A stretch of 64,000 nucleotides of DNA from Shouchella shacheensis (GTDB lineage: Bacteria > Bacillota > Bacilli > Bacillales > Bacillaceae_D), in contig NZ_KQ947393.1 of the NCBI RefSeq assembly GCF_001484965.1, positions 324,234-388,233 on the forward strand, written 5' to 3'. The notes beneath the pieces are model-generated. The model saw only the letters and a program-made list of their open reading frames with translations. It had not been told where the DNA came from and did no database searches. How positions within the stretch are numbered: the stretch's first letter is position 1; the number at the start of each line of letters is the position of its first letter. Both the position numbers and the translations under genes were made by a program. This document shows, piece by piece, positions 26,887-36,009 of the stretch.

Positions 26887-26949
26887 ATGAAAAAACCCCC
26901 TATTCCCTTGTGCTCTTCCACAAAAGAATGCATCCCCCACTACATCCCT

Positions 26950-27696
26950 TTAGTTTTCGTAGTGCTCTTCCATTAGCTCAAAGTTGTGGTAGACGTTTTG
27001 AACGTCATCGTTGTCCTCTAGCATGTCGATGAGCTTAATCATGTTTTCCGCATCTGCGCGAGCGAGTTCAGCATACGTTTGCGGCATCTGCGTCACTTCT
27101 GCATTCAAGAATGTGAACCCTTGCTCCTCAAGAGCGCTTTTTACGGATTCAAACTCATCCGGCGCTGTCATGACCTCAAATTCATTCTCGCTTGATTCAA
27201 GTTCGTCGGCTCCCGCTTCAATGACCGCAAGCATCAGTTCATCCTCGCTAATTCCTGCTTTTTCCCTGTCGAGGATCAAGAACCCTTTCCGCTCAAACAA
27301 AAAGGAAACGCAGCCATTCTCCCCTAAGTTGCCACCGTTTTTGTTAAACGCGAGCCTTACTTCCGCTGCCGAACGATTTTTATTATCGGTTAAGACTTCA
27401 ACCATTACAGCAGCCCCGCCCGGTCCATATCCTTCATAGGTTAGTTCTTCGTAGGAAACGCCTTCCGTGTCTCCGCTTGCTTTTTTTATGGTACGATCTA
27501 TATTATCATTTGGCATATTGGCGTCTTTCGCTTTGGCTATTGCTAACCGAAGCCTTGTGTTGGTGGTTGGATCATCGCCAGCGCTTCTCACTGCAGCAAA
27601 AATCTCTTTTGACAGTTTCGTGAAGATTTTTCCTTTTGCTGCGTCCTGACGTCCTTTTCGATGTTGAATGTTTTTCCACTTGGAATGTCCTGCCAT
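26950..27696 (-). CDS. yebC: YebC/PmpR family protein
   Basis: 248 aa, full length. Starts with the invariant MAGHSKWKNIQHRKGRQDAAK; later YEGYGPGGAAVMVEVLTDNKNRSAAEVR and GCVSFLFERKG. Members have been described as DNA-binding regulators and, in B. subtilis, as a factor relieving ribosome stalling at proline-rich stretches. The gene equals B. subtilis yrbC by sequence and position before coxA-safA. Confidence 0.95.
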   Translation of the reverse strand: MAGHSKWKNIQHRKGRQDAAKGKIFTKLSKEIFAAVRSAGDDPTTNTRLRLAIAKAKDANMPNDNIDRTIKKASGDTEGVSYEELTYEGYGPGGAAVMVEVLTDNKNRSAAEVRLAFNKNGGNLGENGCVSFLFERKGFLILDREKAGISEDELMLAVIEAGADELESSENEFEVMTAPDEFESVKSALEEQGFTFLNAEVTQMPQTYAELARADAENMIKLIDMLEDNDDVQNVYHNFELMEEHYEN

Positions 27697-27780
27697 ACTT
27701 TTTCAGCCTCCTTATTTCCCACTATAGCATAGGAAGCGCTGTCCAGTTAATCGAAAACACAGTGGCTTACAACTAACACC

Positions 27781-27810
27781 AAAAGAACCCACCTGGGCAG
27801 GTGGGTTCCT
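27781..27810 (-). terminator. Terminator of the YhcN/YlaJ lipoprotein gene
   Basis: On the minus strand GAACCCACCT pairs with AGGTGGGTTC around GCCC, followed by TTTTGG; it begins about 8 bp after the stop. Confidence 0.88.
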
Positions 27811-27817
27811 AAAGAGC

Positions 27818-28684
27818 TTAGCGCGAACGCTCAAACGGACGCGAAGCGGCATCTCCTAAATCTTGCATCATTTCGGTGTAACTGGATTCTACTTCATCAA
27901 AATCCGCGCCAGAACGAAGGCTGTCGTCCATTTCCCTCATATAAGAGAACGTATCTTCATCTCCAGAGACTCTTACATGCTTGTCGTCGCCAGCAATCTC
28001 TTTCGCTTTCGCCTCAACTTTTTCCTGTACATCGTTGTTGTCGTTCTCCGACTGATACCCGACAGAGATGTCTTCATCGTGAATCAGGACACGCGCCTCT
28101 TCAACACCGTCTATTTTTTCAATTTCTTGTGTCATTTGTTGCACGCGCTCCCCGTCATAATTACGGTTATAATTCATGCCAGCACGGCCTGCAACATCCG
28201 AACGCTCGGCACCGTGGTTCCCGTCACGATCTGAACGGTTGACATTATTGCTGTTAAAGTTCATACCACCACGGTTGTCACGATTTTCGGAACGATTGGC
28301 AATTCCGTTCTTGTCGACCATCCCTGGACGGTTGTTTCCTGTTACTCCCCGTTCAGTCATCCCCCGGTTTTCTTGTTGCGCCCCAAATTTTTGACGACCT
28401 TTATAATCTTGGGCTCGGTTGCCATTCATCATGTTATCGTTGTTTGTATGGCCGCTGTTTTGATGATTCATCCCGTTGAAACGATTTGAATGACGATCCC
28501 CGTACATGTTGTTGCCATCCGGTGTCATCATGTCAGTGGCTGCACCTTGGCCATTTCTATACGATTGGTTCACATTTTCACCACGTGAATTGGCGTTCAT
28601 ATCCGTTGCGTCGTTGTTTCCGCAACCAGTCAAACCACCAAGCATAACTGTTGCACAAATGAGTGATAAAGCTGTTTTTTTCAT
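27818..28684 (-). CDS. YhcN/YlaJ family sporulation lipoprotein, CoxA-like
   Basis: 288 aa from the ATG at 28684 (AAAGGGGG upstream). Lipobox LGGLTGC near residue 20. Residues about 25-170 are low complexity, rich in Asn, Gly, Arg and Met (NRPGMVDKNGIANRSENRDN and similar); the YhcN/YlaJ domain follows (VQQMTQEIEKIDGVEEARVL, EKVEAKAKEIAGDDKHVRV). It occupies the place of B. subtilis coxA, a spore-cortex-associated protein, between yebC and safA. I infer a spore envelope role. The Asn/Gly-rich middle is longer than usual for YhcN. Confidence 0.82.
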   Translation of the reverse strand: MKKTALSLICATVMLGGLTGCGNNDATDMNANSRGENVNQSYRNGQGAATDMMTPDGNNMYGDRHSNRFNGMNHQNSGHTNNDNMMNGNRAQDYKGRQKFGAQQENRGMTERGVTGNNRPGMVDKNGIANRSENRDNRGGMNFNSNNVNRSDRDGNHGAERSDVAGRAGMNYNRNYDGERVQQMTQEIEKIDGVEEARVLIHDEDISVGYQSENDNNDVQEKVEAKAKEIAGDDKHVRVSGDEDTFSYMREMDDSLRSGADFDEVESSYTEMMQDLGDAASRPFERSR

Positions 28685-28770
28685 TTGAATCCCCCTTTCG
28701 GTCATAGTTTGCACCGCAAAAAGGGGTTTAACCTGTTAGTTCTTGGCTCGCAGCCCAGTAGCAAAAAGCG

Positions 28771-28891
28771 AAAAGCGCAGGCGCCCTGCTTACGAGCGAC
28801 AAGTTCTGGAGCGACGTCAGCATCAAACCCGGTTTTGGCTTGATCTGGCGGCGTGAAGAAACCTCGAGCGAGTGGGCGCCGCAGCTAGACA
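28771..28891 (+). repeat. Dispersed palindromic repeat, copy C (divergent subtype)
   Basis: Has the common borders AAAAGCGCAGGCG and GCAGCTAGACAA, but a different interior. The outer stem is GGCGCCC/GGGCGCC and the apex pairs ATCAA with TTGAT around CCGGTTTTGG. Immediately followed by copy D in the gap between the CoxA-like gene and safA. Confidence 0.65.
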
Positions 28892-28894
28892 ATC

Positions 28895-29012
28895 CGAAAA
28901 GTGCAGGCGGTTTGGTGAGAAGCGCGAATTTTGGAAGGCCTGGACTAGAAATCCCGGGTTTGAATGTCGTTGTCAGGTCGAAAAATCTCGACGCTTCTTC
29001 CCGCCGGAACAG
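28895..29012 (+). repeat. Dispersed palindromic repeat, copy D
   Basis: Begins GAAAAGTGCAGGCGG and ends CTTCTTCCCGCCGGAAC. The apical stem is partly decayed (CCTG/CAGG retained, inner GAAATC no longer matched), unlike copies A, E, F and H. Confidence 0.75.
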
Positions 29013-29013
29013 A

Positions 29014-29043
29014 AATGCGGATAGACCGCTGTGTCTATCCGCC
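29014..29043 (-). terminator. Hairpin after safA
   Basis: GCGGATAGAC pairs with GTCTATCCGC around CGCTGT, about 10 bp after the safA stop on the minus strand. The following T-run is poor, so termination may be weak. Confidence 0.6.
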
Positions 29044-29053
29044 AATTAACGTG

Positions 29054-30445
29054 CTAATCGTTGTAGTCGTCGTCTTCTTTGTACGCATTTAAGTGCTCCA
29101 AGCCTTCATATTCCTGGGGAGCCTCCCTGAACATGCCATCTAAGTGTGGCACGGCAACAGAAGGGCGCTGTGTATTGCCCGGATTCACTCTGTTCGGTTC
29201 AATTTGCTGATTTCGTTGCCAGTTCTCAGGGTAGAACTGCGGATTGTATTGACCAGACTGCGTTTGCGTATAATAATTTGGCTGTGACATCTGGGTTGGC
29301 TCTGGTTGTGCGTAATGGTTTTGATGGGACATCTGCGTTGGCATCGGTTCTGCATAATGGTTTTGATGGGGCATCTGCGTTGGCATCGGTTGCGCATAGT
29401 GGTTTTGATGAGACATCTGCGTTGGCATAGGTTGTGCATAGTGGTTTTGATGGGACATCTGTGTTGGCATCGGTTGGCTATGAAGATTTTGCTGGGGCAT
29501 GTTCATTGATCCTGGTTGCCCATAGAGGTTTTGCTGGTTCAGTTGTGTTTGCCCCGGTTGATCGTATAAATGTTGCTGGGGCATTTGTGTGTAAGAGTTT
29601 TCATACGGCTGCTGCATGGGGCTTGAATGCCCATAAACATTTTTTTTGGTTTCCTGCATGGACGGATTCGGAGGTGGCTGCGTCCATCCCTTTTGAGCAT
29701 TCGTGTTGTTTGGCGGCTGTGTATACATTGAATGATAGCCAAAGGATTCCTGTTCATTGGTTTGAGGCCATGTGTGCGCTGCTTGAGACATCTGCTTCAT
29801 CTGTTCTTCATACATTCCATAAAAGTCTTGATTGTCACCGTGAGAATCGTTTTTCTTTGGTTGAGACGTATGCTGCCACAGCTGCGTATATTGCTGATTT
29901 GGTTGATTGTACATAGGATTTGACTGATTCATATACGACGGAGCCGGAGAACTTGCGTGCAACGGTGCTGAAGACATTTGGTGTTTGCTTTGCTGATTGG
30001 TTTGCCCGCAGGGAGCGCACGGTGGTTTAGGTGGCAACGGCATCTTTGGTGGCGGCTCCGGCGCCATTTTCCCACTTTTTTGTTTTCCGCTATAGGGTTG
30101 ATTAAGGTCTTTGCTTGGTTCGTGTTTTATAAAAGGCTTTGCTGGAGGTTTTGGTTCTGCTTTCTTTTTAGGTTCTGGTTTCTTTAGTTCTGGCTTTTTA
30201 GGCTCTGGCTTTTTGATTTCCTTTTTCTTTTCTTGTTTCGGCTTGTGCTCCTCCTTCTTTTTCTTCATTTCTGCTCGCACAGGGACGCCACCAGTTGGGA
30301 CCTTCACCTTCATTCCCGGCATGAGCATCTCAGGACTGGACACCGCTGGATTTGAGGATTGAAGCTGGTCATAATCCACCTCGTATTTCTTAGCCAGCTT
30401 CCAAAGAGTATCTCCTTTTTGCACAATATGAATTTTCACGGGCAT
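29054..30445 (-). CDS. safA: LysM-domain spore coat assembly protein SafA
   Basis: 463 aa from the ATG at 30445, which has AAAGGAGGGG just upstream. One LysM domain at residues 2-48 (VKIHIVQKGDTLWKLAKKYE, ending MLMPGMKVKVPTG), then a Lys/Pro/Glu-rich linker (about 55-115, KKPEPKK repeats), then a long Gln/Pro/Asn/Tyr/Met-rich region typical of SafA. It contains tandem 14-residue repeats of the form QPMPTQMSHQNHYA. In B. subtilis SafA organises the inner spore coat and binds cortex through LysM. Position next to nadA is conserved. Confidence 0.88.
   Translation of the reverse strand: MPVKIHIVQKGDTLWKLAKKYEVDYDQLQSSNPAVSSPEMLMPGMKVKVPTGGVPVRAEMKKKKEEHKPKQEKKKEIKKPEPKKPELKKPEPKKKAEPKPPAKPFIKHEPSKDLNQPYSGKQKSGKMAPEPPPKMPLPPKPPCAPCGQTNQQSKHQMSSAPLHASSPAPSYMNQSNPMYNQPNQQYTQLWQHTSQPKKNDSHGDNQDFYGMYEEQMKQMSQAAHTWPQTNEQESFGYHSMYTQPPNNTNAQKGWTQPPPNPSMQETKKNVYGHSSPMQQPYENSYTQMPQQHLYDQPGQTQLNQQNLYGQPGSMNMPQQNLHSQPMPTQMSHQNHYAQPMPTQMSHQNHYAQPMPTQMPHQNHYAEPMPTQMSHQNHYAQPEPTQMSQPNYYTQTQSGQYNPQFYPENWQRNQQIEPNRVNPGNTQRPSVAVPHLDGMFREAPQEYEGLEHLNAYKEDDDYND
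29290..29480 (-). repeat. 42-bp tandem repeats inside safA
   Basis: Four to five direct copies of a 42-bp unit encode QPMPTQMSHQNHYA with small changes (SHQ/PHQ, AQP/AEP, PMP/PEP). Synonymous differences between copies show some age. Copy number is likely to vary between strains. Confidence 0.85.
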
Positions 30446-30567
30446 AACCCCTCCTTTATTGACACTTCTATTCGTATGCAACTCCTGGGCGTATTGACAC
30501 CAAGTCGCAGAAATCGCTCCTTGTTTCACATTATGAGGTCAGGACTTGGCCTATACCGGTCGAACGC

Positions 30568-30608
30568 AAAAAAGGCCGTCCCTCATTATCGACATACGGA
30601 ACAGCCCC
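30568..30608 (-). terminator. Terminator after nadA
   Basis: On the minus strand GGGGCTGTTCC pairs imperfectly with GGGACGGCC across a loop of about 14 bases and is followed by T6; it starts 8 bp after the nadA stop. Confidence 0.75.
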
Positions 30609-30615
30609 TTTGTAT

Positions 30616-31710
30616 TTAGACGTGTGTTAGCATACGCTCGAGTGCCAAACGAGCCTCAACTGCCACCTCTTCTTTTACTTTAATTTCGTACTGGTACTCT
30701 CCCTCGCGCAAAAGGTCCAGTGTCCAAGTCAAATGTTCCAGATCGATTCGGTTCATCGTTAAGCATGGACACATATTTTCATTTAATGAAACTATTCGTT
30801 TATCGCTATGCGTAAGTGCTAAGCGCTTGACCAGATTCATCTCCGTCCCAACCGCCCAGGAAGTTCCCGGAGGAGCTGCCTTGATGGTTTCAATGATGTG
30901 ATGCGTGCTTCCCGCTTCATCCGCTGCTTGCACCACGTCATACGGACATTCAGGGTGAACAATCACCTGCGTCTGCGGTTCTTTCTCACGCAGCTCTTGG
31001 ATTTGTCCTACCGTAAACTTCTCATGCACTGAGCAGTGTCCCTTCCACAAGATCACTCTTATATGATCAGGACTGGTCCCCTCCTCAAGCTCCAGACGAT
31101 GACTAATTGGGTCCCAAACCGCCATTTCCCTCAGGGAGATCCCTAACTTCGCCGCCGTATTTCTCCCCAGATGCTGATCCGGCAAAAATAACAGCCGCTC
31201 TTTCTGAGTCAGAGCCCATTGAATCATTTGAGCGGCGTTGGACGAAGTCACGCACGCTCCTCCATGCCGACCACAGAATGCTTTGATCGCAGCCGTGCTG
31301 TTGACATATGTTAACGGTAGAATCGTATCCCCAAATAAGTCCGTAAGCTCCTCCCACGCTCGGTTCGTCTGAGAGATACTCGCCATATCCGCCATCGAGC
31401 ACCCCGCCTGCAAATCCGGCAGCATCACTCGTTGAGAAGATGTCGTCAGCATATCCGCCGTTTCGGCCATAAAATGGACTCCGCAAAACACGATAAAGGA
31501 AGCTGTGTTTTGCTCGCACATCTGCGCAAGCTGCAAGGAATCCCCGGTAAAGTCGGCAAATTGAATCACGTCCTCCCGTTGGTAATGATGACCAGGAATG
31601 AGGAGGTCCGAACCAAAATGCGCTTTCGTTTTCTGAATGCGCGCCATTTTTTCGTTAGACGTCATTTGTCGGTATTCTTTTGGCAAACGGTTTAACTGCG
31701 CGGTTACCAT
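30616..31710 (-). CDS. nadA: Quinolinate synthase
   Basis: 364 aa, AAAGGAGG ribosome site. Condenses iminoaspartate with dihydroxyacetone phosphate to quinolinate using a [4Fe-4S] cluster. Probable cluster ligands lie in [24 protein letters not shown] and [22 protein letters not shown]-like ([12 protein letters not shown]) and [10 protein letters not shown] motifs are standard for NadA. Its start overlaps the nadC end by 7 nt; last gene of the nadBCA operon. Confidence 0.95.
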   Translation of the reverse strand: MVTAQLNRLPKEYRQMTSNEKMARIQKTKAHFGSDLLIPGHHYQREDVIQFADFTGDSLQLAQMCEQNTASFIVFCGVHFMAETADMLTTSSQRVMLPDLQAGCSMADMASISQTNRAWEELTDLFGDTILPLTYVNSTAAIKAFCGRHGGACVTSSNAAQMIQWALTQKERLLFLPDQHLGRNTAAKLGISLREMAVWDPISHRLELEEGTSPDHIRVILWKGHCSVHEKFTVGQIQELREKEPQTQVIVHPECPYDVVQAADEAGSTHHIIETIKAAPPGTSWAVGTEMNLVKRLALTHSDKRIVSLNENMCPCLTMNRIDLEHLTWTLDLLREGEYQYEIKVKEEVAVEARLALERMLTHV

Positions 31711-32549
31711 GAGATCGCCTCCTTTTGTACGAGCATGCTAAAATCAAGCGCCTTTGTGGAGTGTGTGAGAAACCCAAGCGAGATATAATCGACACTCGTT
31801 CCTGCGTAGTCTGGTAATGTTGCCATAGTCATTCCACCTGATGCCTCCGTGACAATAGGAGAGGGGACAAGCGACCGGTATTGTTTCACCTCATCGGGAG
31901 AAGCGTTGTCGAACATAATGACATCCACCCCGACTTCTACCGCCTCTATGACTTCCGCTTCGTTTGTCGTCTCCACTTCGATTTTCATCATAGGGCCAAG
32001 CCCTGCCTTAATTCTCCTAACGGCCTCTGTAATCGACCCACAAGCGGCAATGTGATTTTCCTTAAGCATGATGGCATCATCAAGCCCCCTTCTATGGTTG
32101 AAGCCTCCTCCAGCGCGTACCGCTTCTTTTTCAAACATGCGCAACCCAGGCGTTGTTTTTCGCGTATCACAAAGACGGATTGCTTCATCAGCCAATGCTT
32201 CCACCGCTGAATTCGTCATCGTTGCGATTCCACTCATGCGCTGCAGCAGGTTCAACAATACGCGTTCTCCCGAAAGAATGGAATGGGCTGGGCCGGTTAT
32301 CGTGGCGATTCGTTCTTTCGGAAAAACTTTCTGCCCATCGTCTATTAGTGCATTCACCTCAACACGAGGATCAAGCAGGGAATACAGACGCTCCAAGACC
32401 ACGCGTCCTGCAAACACGCCAGGCTGCTTGGCAATAATACTTGCAGTGACTTCTTCCCCCTGAAAGATCGCCTCCCCCGTGGCATCGCCACTGCCTATAT
32501 CTTCTGACAAAAATGCCTTCAGCTGCTCATTAAGCAAGATGCCATTCAT
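31704..32549 (-). CDS. nadC: Nicotinate-nucleotide pyrophosphorylase (carboxylating)
   Basis: 281 aa. Converts quinolinate and PRPP to nicotinate mononucleotide. Motifs: [22 protein letters not shown] with [15 protein letters not shown], and the C-terminal barrel segments VDVIMFDN and EASGGMT. The ATG shares a base with the nadB stop (TAATG), a coupled arrangement. Confidence 0.95.
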   Translation of the reverse strand: MNGILLNEQLKAFLSEDIGSGDATGEAIFQGEEVTASIIAKQPGVFAGRVVLERLYSLLDPRVEVNALIDDGQKVFPKERIATITGPAHSILSGERVLLNLLQRMSGIATMTNSAVEALADEAIRLCDTRKTTPGLRMFEKEAVRAGGGFNHRRGLDDAIMLKENHIAACGSITEAVRRIKAGLGPMMKIEVETTNEAEVIEAVEVGVDVIMFDNASPDEVKQYRSLVPSPIVTEASGGMTMATLPDYAGTSVDYISLGFLTHSTKALDFSMLVQKEAISW

Positions 32550-34093
32550 TACACGCTCTCCTTTACTTTTTCATAAGTTACATACGGTTGATCGTTTTTT
32601 TGAAAACAAACAAACGCCTGCTTCCAGCTTTCATCGCTTGCCGGGGAATCCGACCGGTAATGCCCCCCTCGAGACTCCGAACGCAGAGCGGCTGCCCTCG
32701 TCACTAAACGGGCCAGTGTGTATAGATGTTCATTTTCTTTTCGTTTGCGTGTGATTGAAGGTCCTTTCAATAACGGCCACTTTTGAAAAGAAGACAACCA
32801 TTCCTCCATCATTGCAAGCCCCTGCCTGCTCCTTTCAATTCCGACAAACGTTGTCATTCTGGTTCTTATCTCCCTTGGCGAAGGAAGTTCATGTGAAAGA
32901 AAAGACGGGAGGCCGCTTGAAACTAAAGGGAGAGCGGAACGCCCTGGCCTACAAGCAATATGCTCAGCTGCTTTCTGAGCAAAAGTAAGACCTTCGAGGA
33001 GCGAGTTGCTCGCCAGCCGATTGGCCCCATGTACACCTGTACAAGCAGTCTCGCCGATGGCATATAATCCGTCTACACTTGTCCGTCCACAGGCATCCGT
33101 CCAAACCCCGCCACAAAAGAAATGCGCCCCAGGTACTACAGGAATGAGCGTTGTCTTTGGGTTAATGGATGCTCTCAAGCAGAAAGCCGCGAGCGTGGGA
33201 AAGCGTTCCGAAAACTGCCGCAAATGGCGCACATCTAAATAAGGCTGCTCCCCTGACAACAGCGTTTGATGCAAAACGCGAGCAACTACATCACGCCCTT
33301 CCAGCTCTCCTTTAGGAAAGTCTTGAAGCAGACGCTCCCCGGCTTCATTAACGAGCCACGCCCCCTCCCCACGCACAGCTTCACTAATGAGTGAACCCGA
33401 CTGATCTCCGAGAAGAGTTGGATGAAACTGAACAAATTCCAAATCCCTTAGCTCTGCACCGGCCTGCCATGCAAGCACGATTCCGTCCCCCGTTGCTTCC
33501 TTTACATTCGATGTTTCTTGATAAAGCTGTCCTGCTCCACCCGTAGCAAGCACTACCTCCCGGGCCGCGATGAAGCGTCTATCGGTTAAGACGCCCGCGA
33601 TCCCTTGTGTGTCCCTTATCAACTCGATGACAAATTCGTTTTCGGCGATTTGCACATGATCGGAAAGCGAATGAAACAATGCGTCGACAATCGCTTTCCC
33701 TGTTTGGTCTTTATTCGCATGCAAAATGCGTCTCTCCCCATGAGCGCCTTCTTGGCCAAAGGCAAAGCCCTGCCCCTTTCTATCAAAAGGAACACCAAGC
33801 CTGGCGAGTTCCGTCATTAAATCTGGTGCCGCATCTGTCATCGTCTTCACACGGTCCAAAACATTGTGACCATGACCCGCCTGGATGGTGTCTAGTGCAT
33901 GCTTCATAGGTGTATCCTTTTCCTGTATTGCCGCAGCTACCCCGCCTTGGGCGAGTGACGAGTTGCTTTCATTTGCATCTGACTTTGTGAGTAATATCAC
34001 ATGTCGGTATTCAGAGATGTGCAGCGCGGCCATCAAACCAGCCACACCCGTTCCAACAATGACAACCGGAAGCTCTCCTTCGGTATTTTCCAT
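32549..34093 (-). CDS. nadB: L-aspartate oxidase
   Basis: 514 aa flavoprotein that oxidises aspartate to iminoaspartate, first step of de novo NAD synthesis. FAD-binding VVIVGTGVAGLMAALHI, the SSLAQGGVAAAI loop, HANKDQTGKAIVDAL, TGGAGQLY, and the active-site region HFFCGGVWTDACGRTS and GANRLASNSLLEGL. First gene of the nadBCA operon; divergent from nifS and niaR, whose product is the likely repressor. Confidence 0.95.
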   Translation of the reverse strand: MENTEGELPVVIVGTGVAGLMAALHISEYRHVILLTKSDANESNSSLAQGGVAAAIQEKDTPMKHALDTIQAGHGHNVLDRVKTMTDAAPDLMTELARLGVPFDRKGQGFAFGQEGAHGERRILHANKDQTGKAIVDALFHSLSDHVQIAENEFVIELIRDTQGIAGVLTDRRFIAAREVVLATGGAGQLYQETSNVKEATGDGIVLAWQAGAELRDLEFVQFHPTLLGDQSGSLISEAVRGEGAWLVNEAGERLLQDFPKGELEGRDVVARVLHQTLLSGEQPYLDVRHLRQFSERFPTLAAFCLRASINPKTTLIPVVPGAHFFCGGVWTDACGRTSVDGLYAIGETACTGVHGANRLASNSLLEGLTFAQKAAEHIACRPGRSALPLVSSGLPSFLSHELPSPREIRTRMTTFVGIERSRQGLAMMEEWLSSFQKWPLLKGPSITRKRKENEHLYTLARLVTRAAALRSESRGGHYRSDSPASDESWKQAFVCFQKNDQPYVTYEKVKESV

Positions 34094-34111
34094 CGTCCCA
34101 CCTACTTTACA

Positions 34112-34156
34112 GTTGTCTTGTCACCTAGTTTTACATAAAATAAAGAAAAAGACAAC
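34112..34156. promoter_or_regulatory. Overlapping divergent promoters of nadBCA and nifS-niaR with inverted half-sites
   Basis: Plus strand: TTGTCT (34113-34118), 17 bp, TAAAAT (34136-34141) for nifS-niaR. Minus strand: TTGTCT (34155-34150), 16 bp, TAAAAC (34133-34128) for nadB. The -35 boxes sit inside inverted GTTGTCTT (34112-34119) and AAGACAAC (34149-34156) elements. NiaR repressors control nad genes in Firmicutes, so these symmetrical elements are the natural operator candidates. Operator assignment is inference. Confidence 0.6.
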
Positions 34157-34177
34157 CGATTTTTGGAGGAGACTATT

Positions 34178-35293
34178 TTGATTTATATGGATTATAGCGC
34201 CACCACACCGCTGTCTGAGGAATGCCTTCACGTATATGGAGAAACCGCAAAGCTGGCCTTTGCCAATTCAAGCAGTGTCCATACAATGGGCCTTGAAGCT
34301 CAGACTGTTTTAGAAAAAACACGGAGCAACATGGCCGACCTGCTTGGGCGAAGCTCAGATGAACTTTACTTTACAGGTTCGGGCTCTGAAGCCAACTTTC
34401 TATCACTGGTTACACTTGCGAATGCTCATGCCAGGAAAGGCCTTCATATTCTTTCTACAAAAACGGAACACCCCTCAGTGCATGAGGCTCTGGACTATTT
34501 AAAAAATGAAAACTTTGAGGTCACCTATGTACCCGTCACTAAGGATGGTATCATTAGCAAGGAGGCTTTACTTGAAGCGATTCGACCAGATACCATTCTC
34601 GCAAGTTTCGCCCACGCATCAAGTGAGGTTGGCACCATTCAAGACTTGCACGTCCTTGGCAAGCTTTTGCAGGCCCGTGGTATACTACTTCATAGCGATT
34701 GCGTTCAAACCATAGGTAAAGTGCCAGTACCACTTGATATGTTATCGGCCGCAAGTTTCTCGGCCCACAAGCTGTATGCGCCTAAAGGACTCGGAGCTGC
34801 CTATATTTCAAATCGTGTGCACTGGTTTCCTTTTTACGCACATGCAAGCCATGAGTCACAGTTCCGTCCTGGAACGGTCGACGTCCCCGGGATTGCCGCT
34901 TTTGGGAAAGGCCTTTCAGATGCGCTTAAGACAGAGAAGGAGCAGATGAACACCCTTTGTACTTGGCGTAACAACGCTCTACACAGACTCTTGGGAAGTG
35001 GAAAATTTGCCCTTATTGGGCATCCCACCCGTCGTTTGCCGTTTCACATGGGCTTAAGGGTACTGAGGGGGAGTGGTCAACAGTTCATGCTAGAGTGTGA
35101 TCGCCAAGGTCTTGCGATTGCTACAGGCTCTGCTTGCCGTGTCGGACAAACCGCCCCTTCGGAAGCATTGCTTGCACTTGGGCTCACATCAGAAGAGATT
35201 GACCAATATGTACGTATTACTTTCGGCACGCCCACGAGTGAGGCAGAAGTGATGGAAATGGTCGACATCTGTTTAAAAATTGTTAATGAATGA
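34178..35293 (+). CDS. nifS: NifS-like cysteine desulfurase of the nad locus
   Basis: 371 aa starting at TTG 34178, five nt after GGAGGAG, giving (M)IYMDYSATTPLSEECL as in B. subtilis NifS. PLP enzyme: Schiff-base Lys in SFSAHKLYAPKGLGA, and catalytic Cys region ATGSACRVGQTAPSEAL. In B. subtilis this desulfurase matures the iron-sulfur cluster of NadA, which explains its place beside nadB. It is followed by niaR after 9 bp. Confidence 0.92.
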   Translation: MIYMDYSATTPLSEECLHVYGETAKLAFANSSSVHTMGLEAQTVLEKTRSNMADLLGRSSDELYFTGSGSEANFLSLVTLANAHARKGLHILSTKTEHPSVHEALDYLKNENFEVTYVPVTKDGIISKEALLEAIRPDTILASFAHASSEVGTIQDLHVLGKLLQARGILLHSDCVQTIGKVPVPLDMLSAASFSAHKLYAPKGLGAAYISNRVHWFPFYAHASHESQFRPGTVDVPGIAAFGKGLSDALKTEKEQMNTLCTWRNNALHRLLGSGKFALIGHPTRRLPFHMGLRVLRGSGQQFMLECDRQGLAIATGSACRVGQTAPSEALLALGLTSEEIDQYVRITFGTPTSEAEVMEMVDICLKIVNE

Positions 35294-35302
35294 GGGATAG
35301 CA

Positions 35303-35845
35303 ATGAACAAACCAAGCAAACTCCTAGCCGGGGAACGACGCGAGGCGATGGTCTCCTGGCTACGAGCATCGAATACCCCCATAACTGGAGGTGAGCTTGC
35401 CAAACGTGCAGGGGTGAGTCGTCAGGTCATCGTTCAAGACATGTCCATCTTAAAAGCAAAAGATGAACCAATCTTTGCGACGGCTCAAGGCTATATGTAT
35501 TTACAGGCGCCTAAACGAGAGCGTATCTCACGCATTGTTGCCGTTAAACACCTACCGGCGGATACTCAAAGAGAGCTCTACCTTCTTGTTGATCATGGGG
35601 TTACGGTGAAGGACGTCATTGTTGAACACGCAATCTACGGTGAAATTACCGCCTCCCTGCATGTGTCCAACCGGCAAGAAGTAGATGCCTTTTGCGAAAG
35701 CGTAGCACGTACAAAAGCAAACCTGCTTTCTGAGTTGACGGAAGGGGTGCACCTCCACACGATCGAAGGAGACACAAGGGAACAGATTGAAGCAGCCCTC
35801 CTCGCCCTCAAAGAGGAACAAATTTTACTTGAAGACAACGAATAA
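35303..35845 (+). CDS. niaR: NAD biosynthesis transcriptional repressor NiaR
   Basis: 180 aa. An N-terminal winged helix-turn-helix (PITGGELAKRAGVSRQVIVQDMSIL) and a C-terminal 3H domain whose conserved histidines are in IVAVKHLP, LLVDHGVTV and EGVHLHTIEGD. Known family role: nicotinate-responsive repressor of nad and niacin-uptake genes (B. subtilis yrxA). It probably represses both promoters in the nadB-nifS gap, including its own. Strong terminator directly after the stop. Confidence 0.92.
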   Translation: MNKPSKLLAGERREAMVSWLRASNTPITGGELAKRAGVSRQVIVQDMSILKAKDEPIFATAQGYMYLQAPKRERISRIVAVKHLPADTQRELYLLVDHGVTVKDVIVEHAIYGEITASLHVSNRQEVDAFCESVARTKANLLSELTEGVHLHTIEGDTREQIEAALLALKEEQILLEDNE

Positions 35846-35877
35846 GCGACGAGGAGTCGAACTCCCCGTCGCTTATT
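35844..35877 (+). terminator. Terminator after niaR
   Basis: AAGCGACG-GGAGT pairs with ACTCC-CGTCGCTT around CGA, beginning at the stop codon, then ATTTTGGG. Confidence 0.85.
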
Positions 35878-35949
35878 TTGGGATTAGACTGAATGATGAT
35901 CAGTCACAATAGCCTGTCATCTATGTTCGGCGTTTCTATTTCCTTAAAG

Positions 35950-35979
35950 TCCTCCGCCTCTACCGAAGTGATAGGCGGA
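35950..35979 (-). terminator. Hairpin after pheA
   Basis: CTCCGCCT pairs with AGGCGGAG across a 13-base loop, about 30 bp after the pheA stop. The T-run is weak, so its strength is uncertain. Confidence 0.45.
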
Positions 35980-36009
35980 GGAGGTCACGCGGACCCGAAC
36001 CGCTCATAT

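Noticed and set aside
29290-29480. Regularly spaced 42-bp repeats as a CRISPR array
   Set aside because: The repeats are contiguous, in frame, and encode a 14-residue motif of SafA; there are no spacers or cas genes.
29146-29916. Long open frames on the plus strand across safA
   Set aside because: They mirror the repetitive Gln/Pro/His-rich safA coding sequence, have no ribosome sites and no plausible protein composition.
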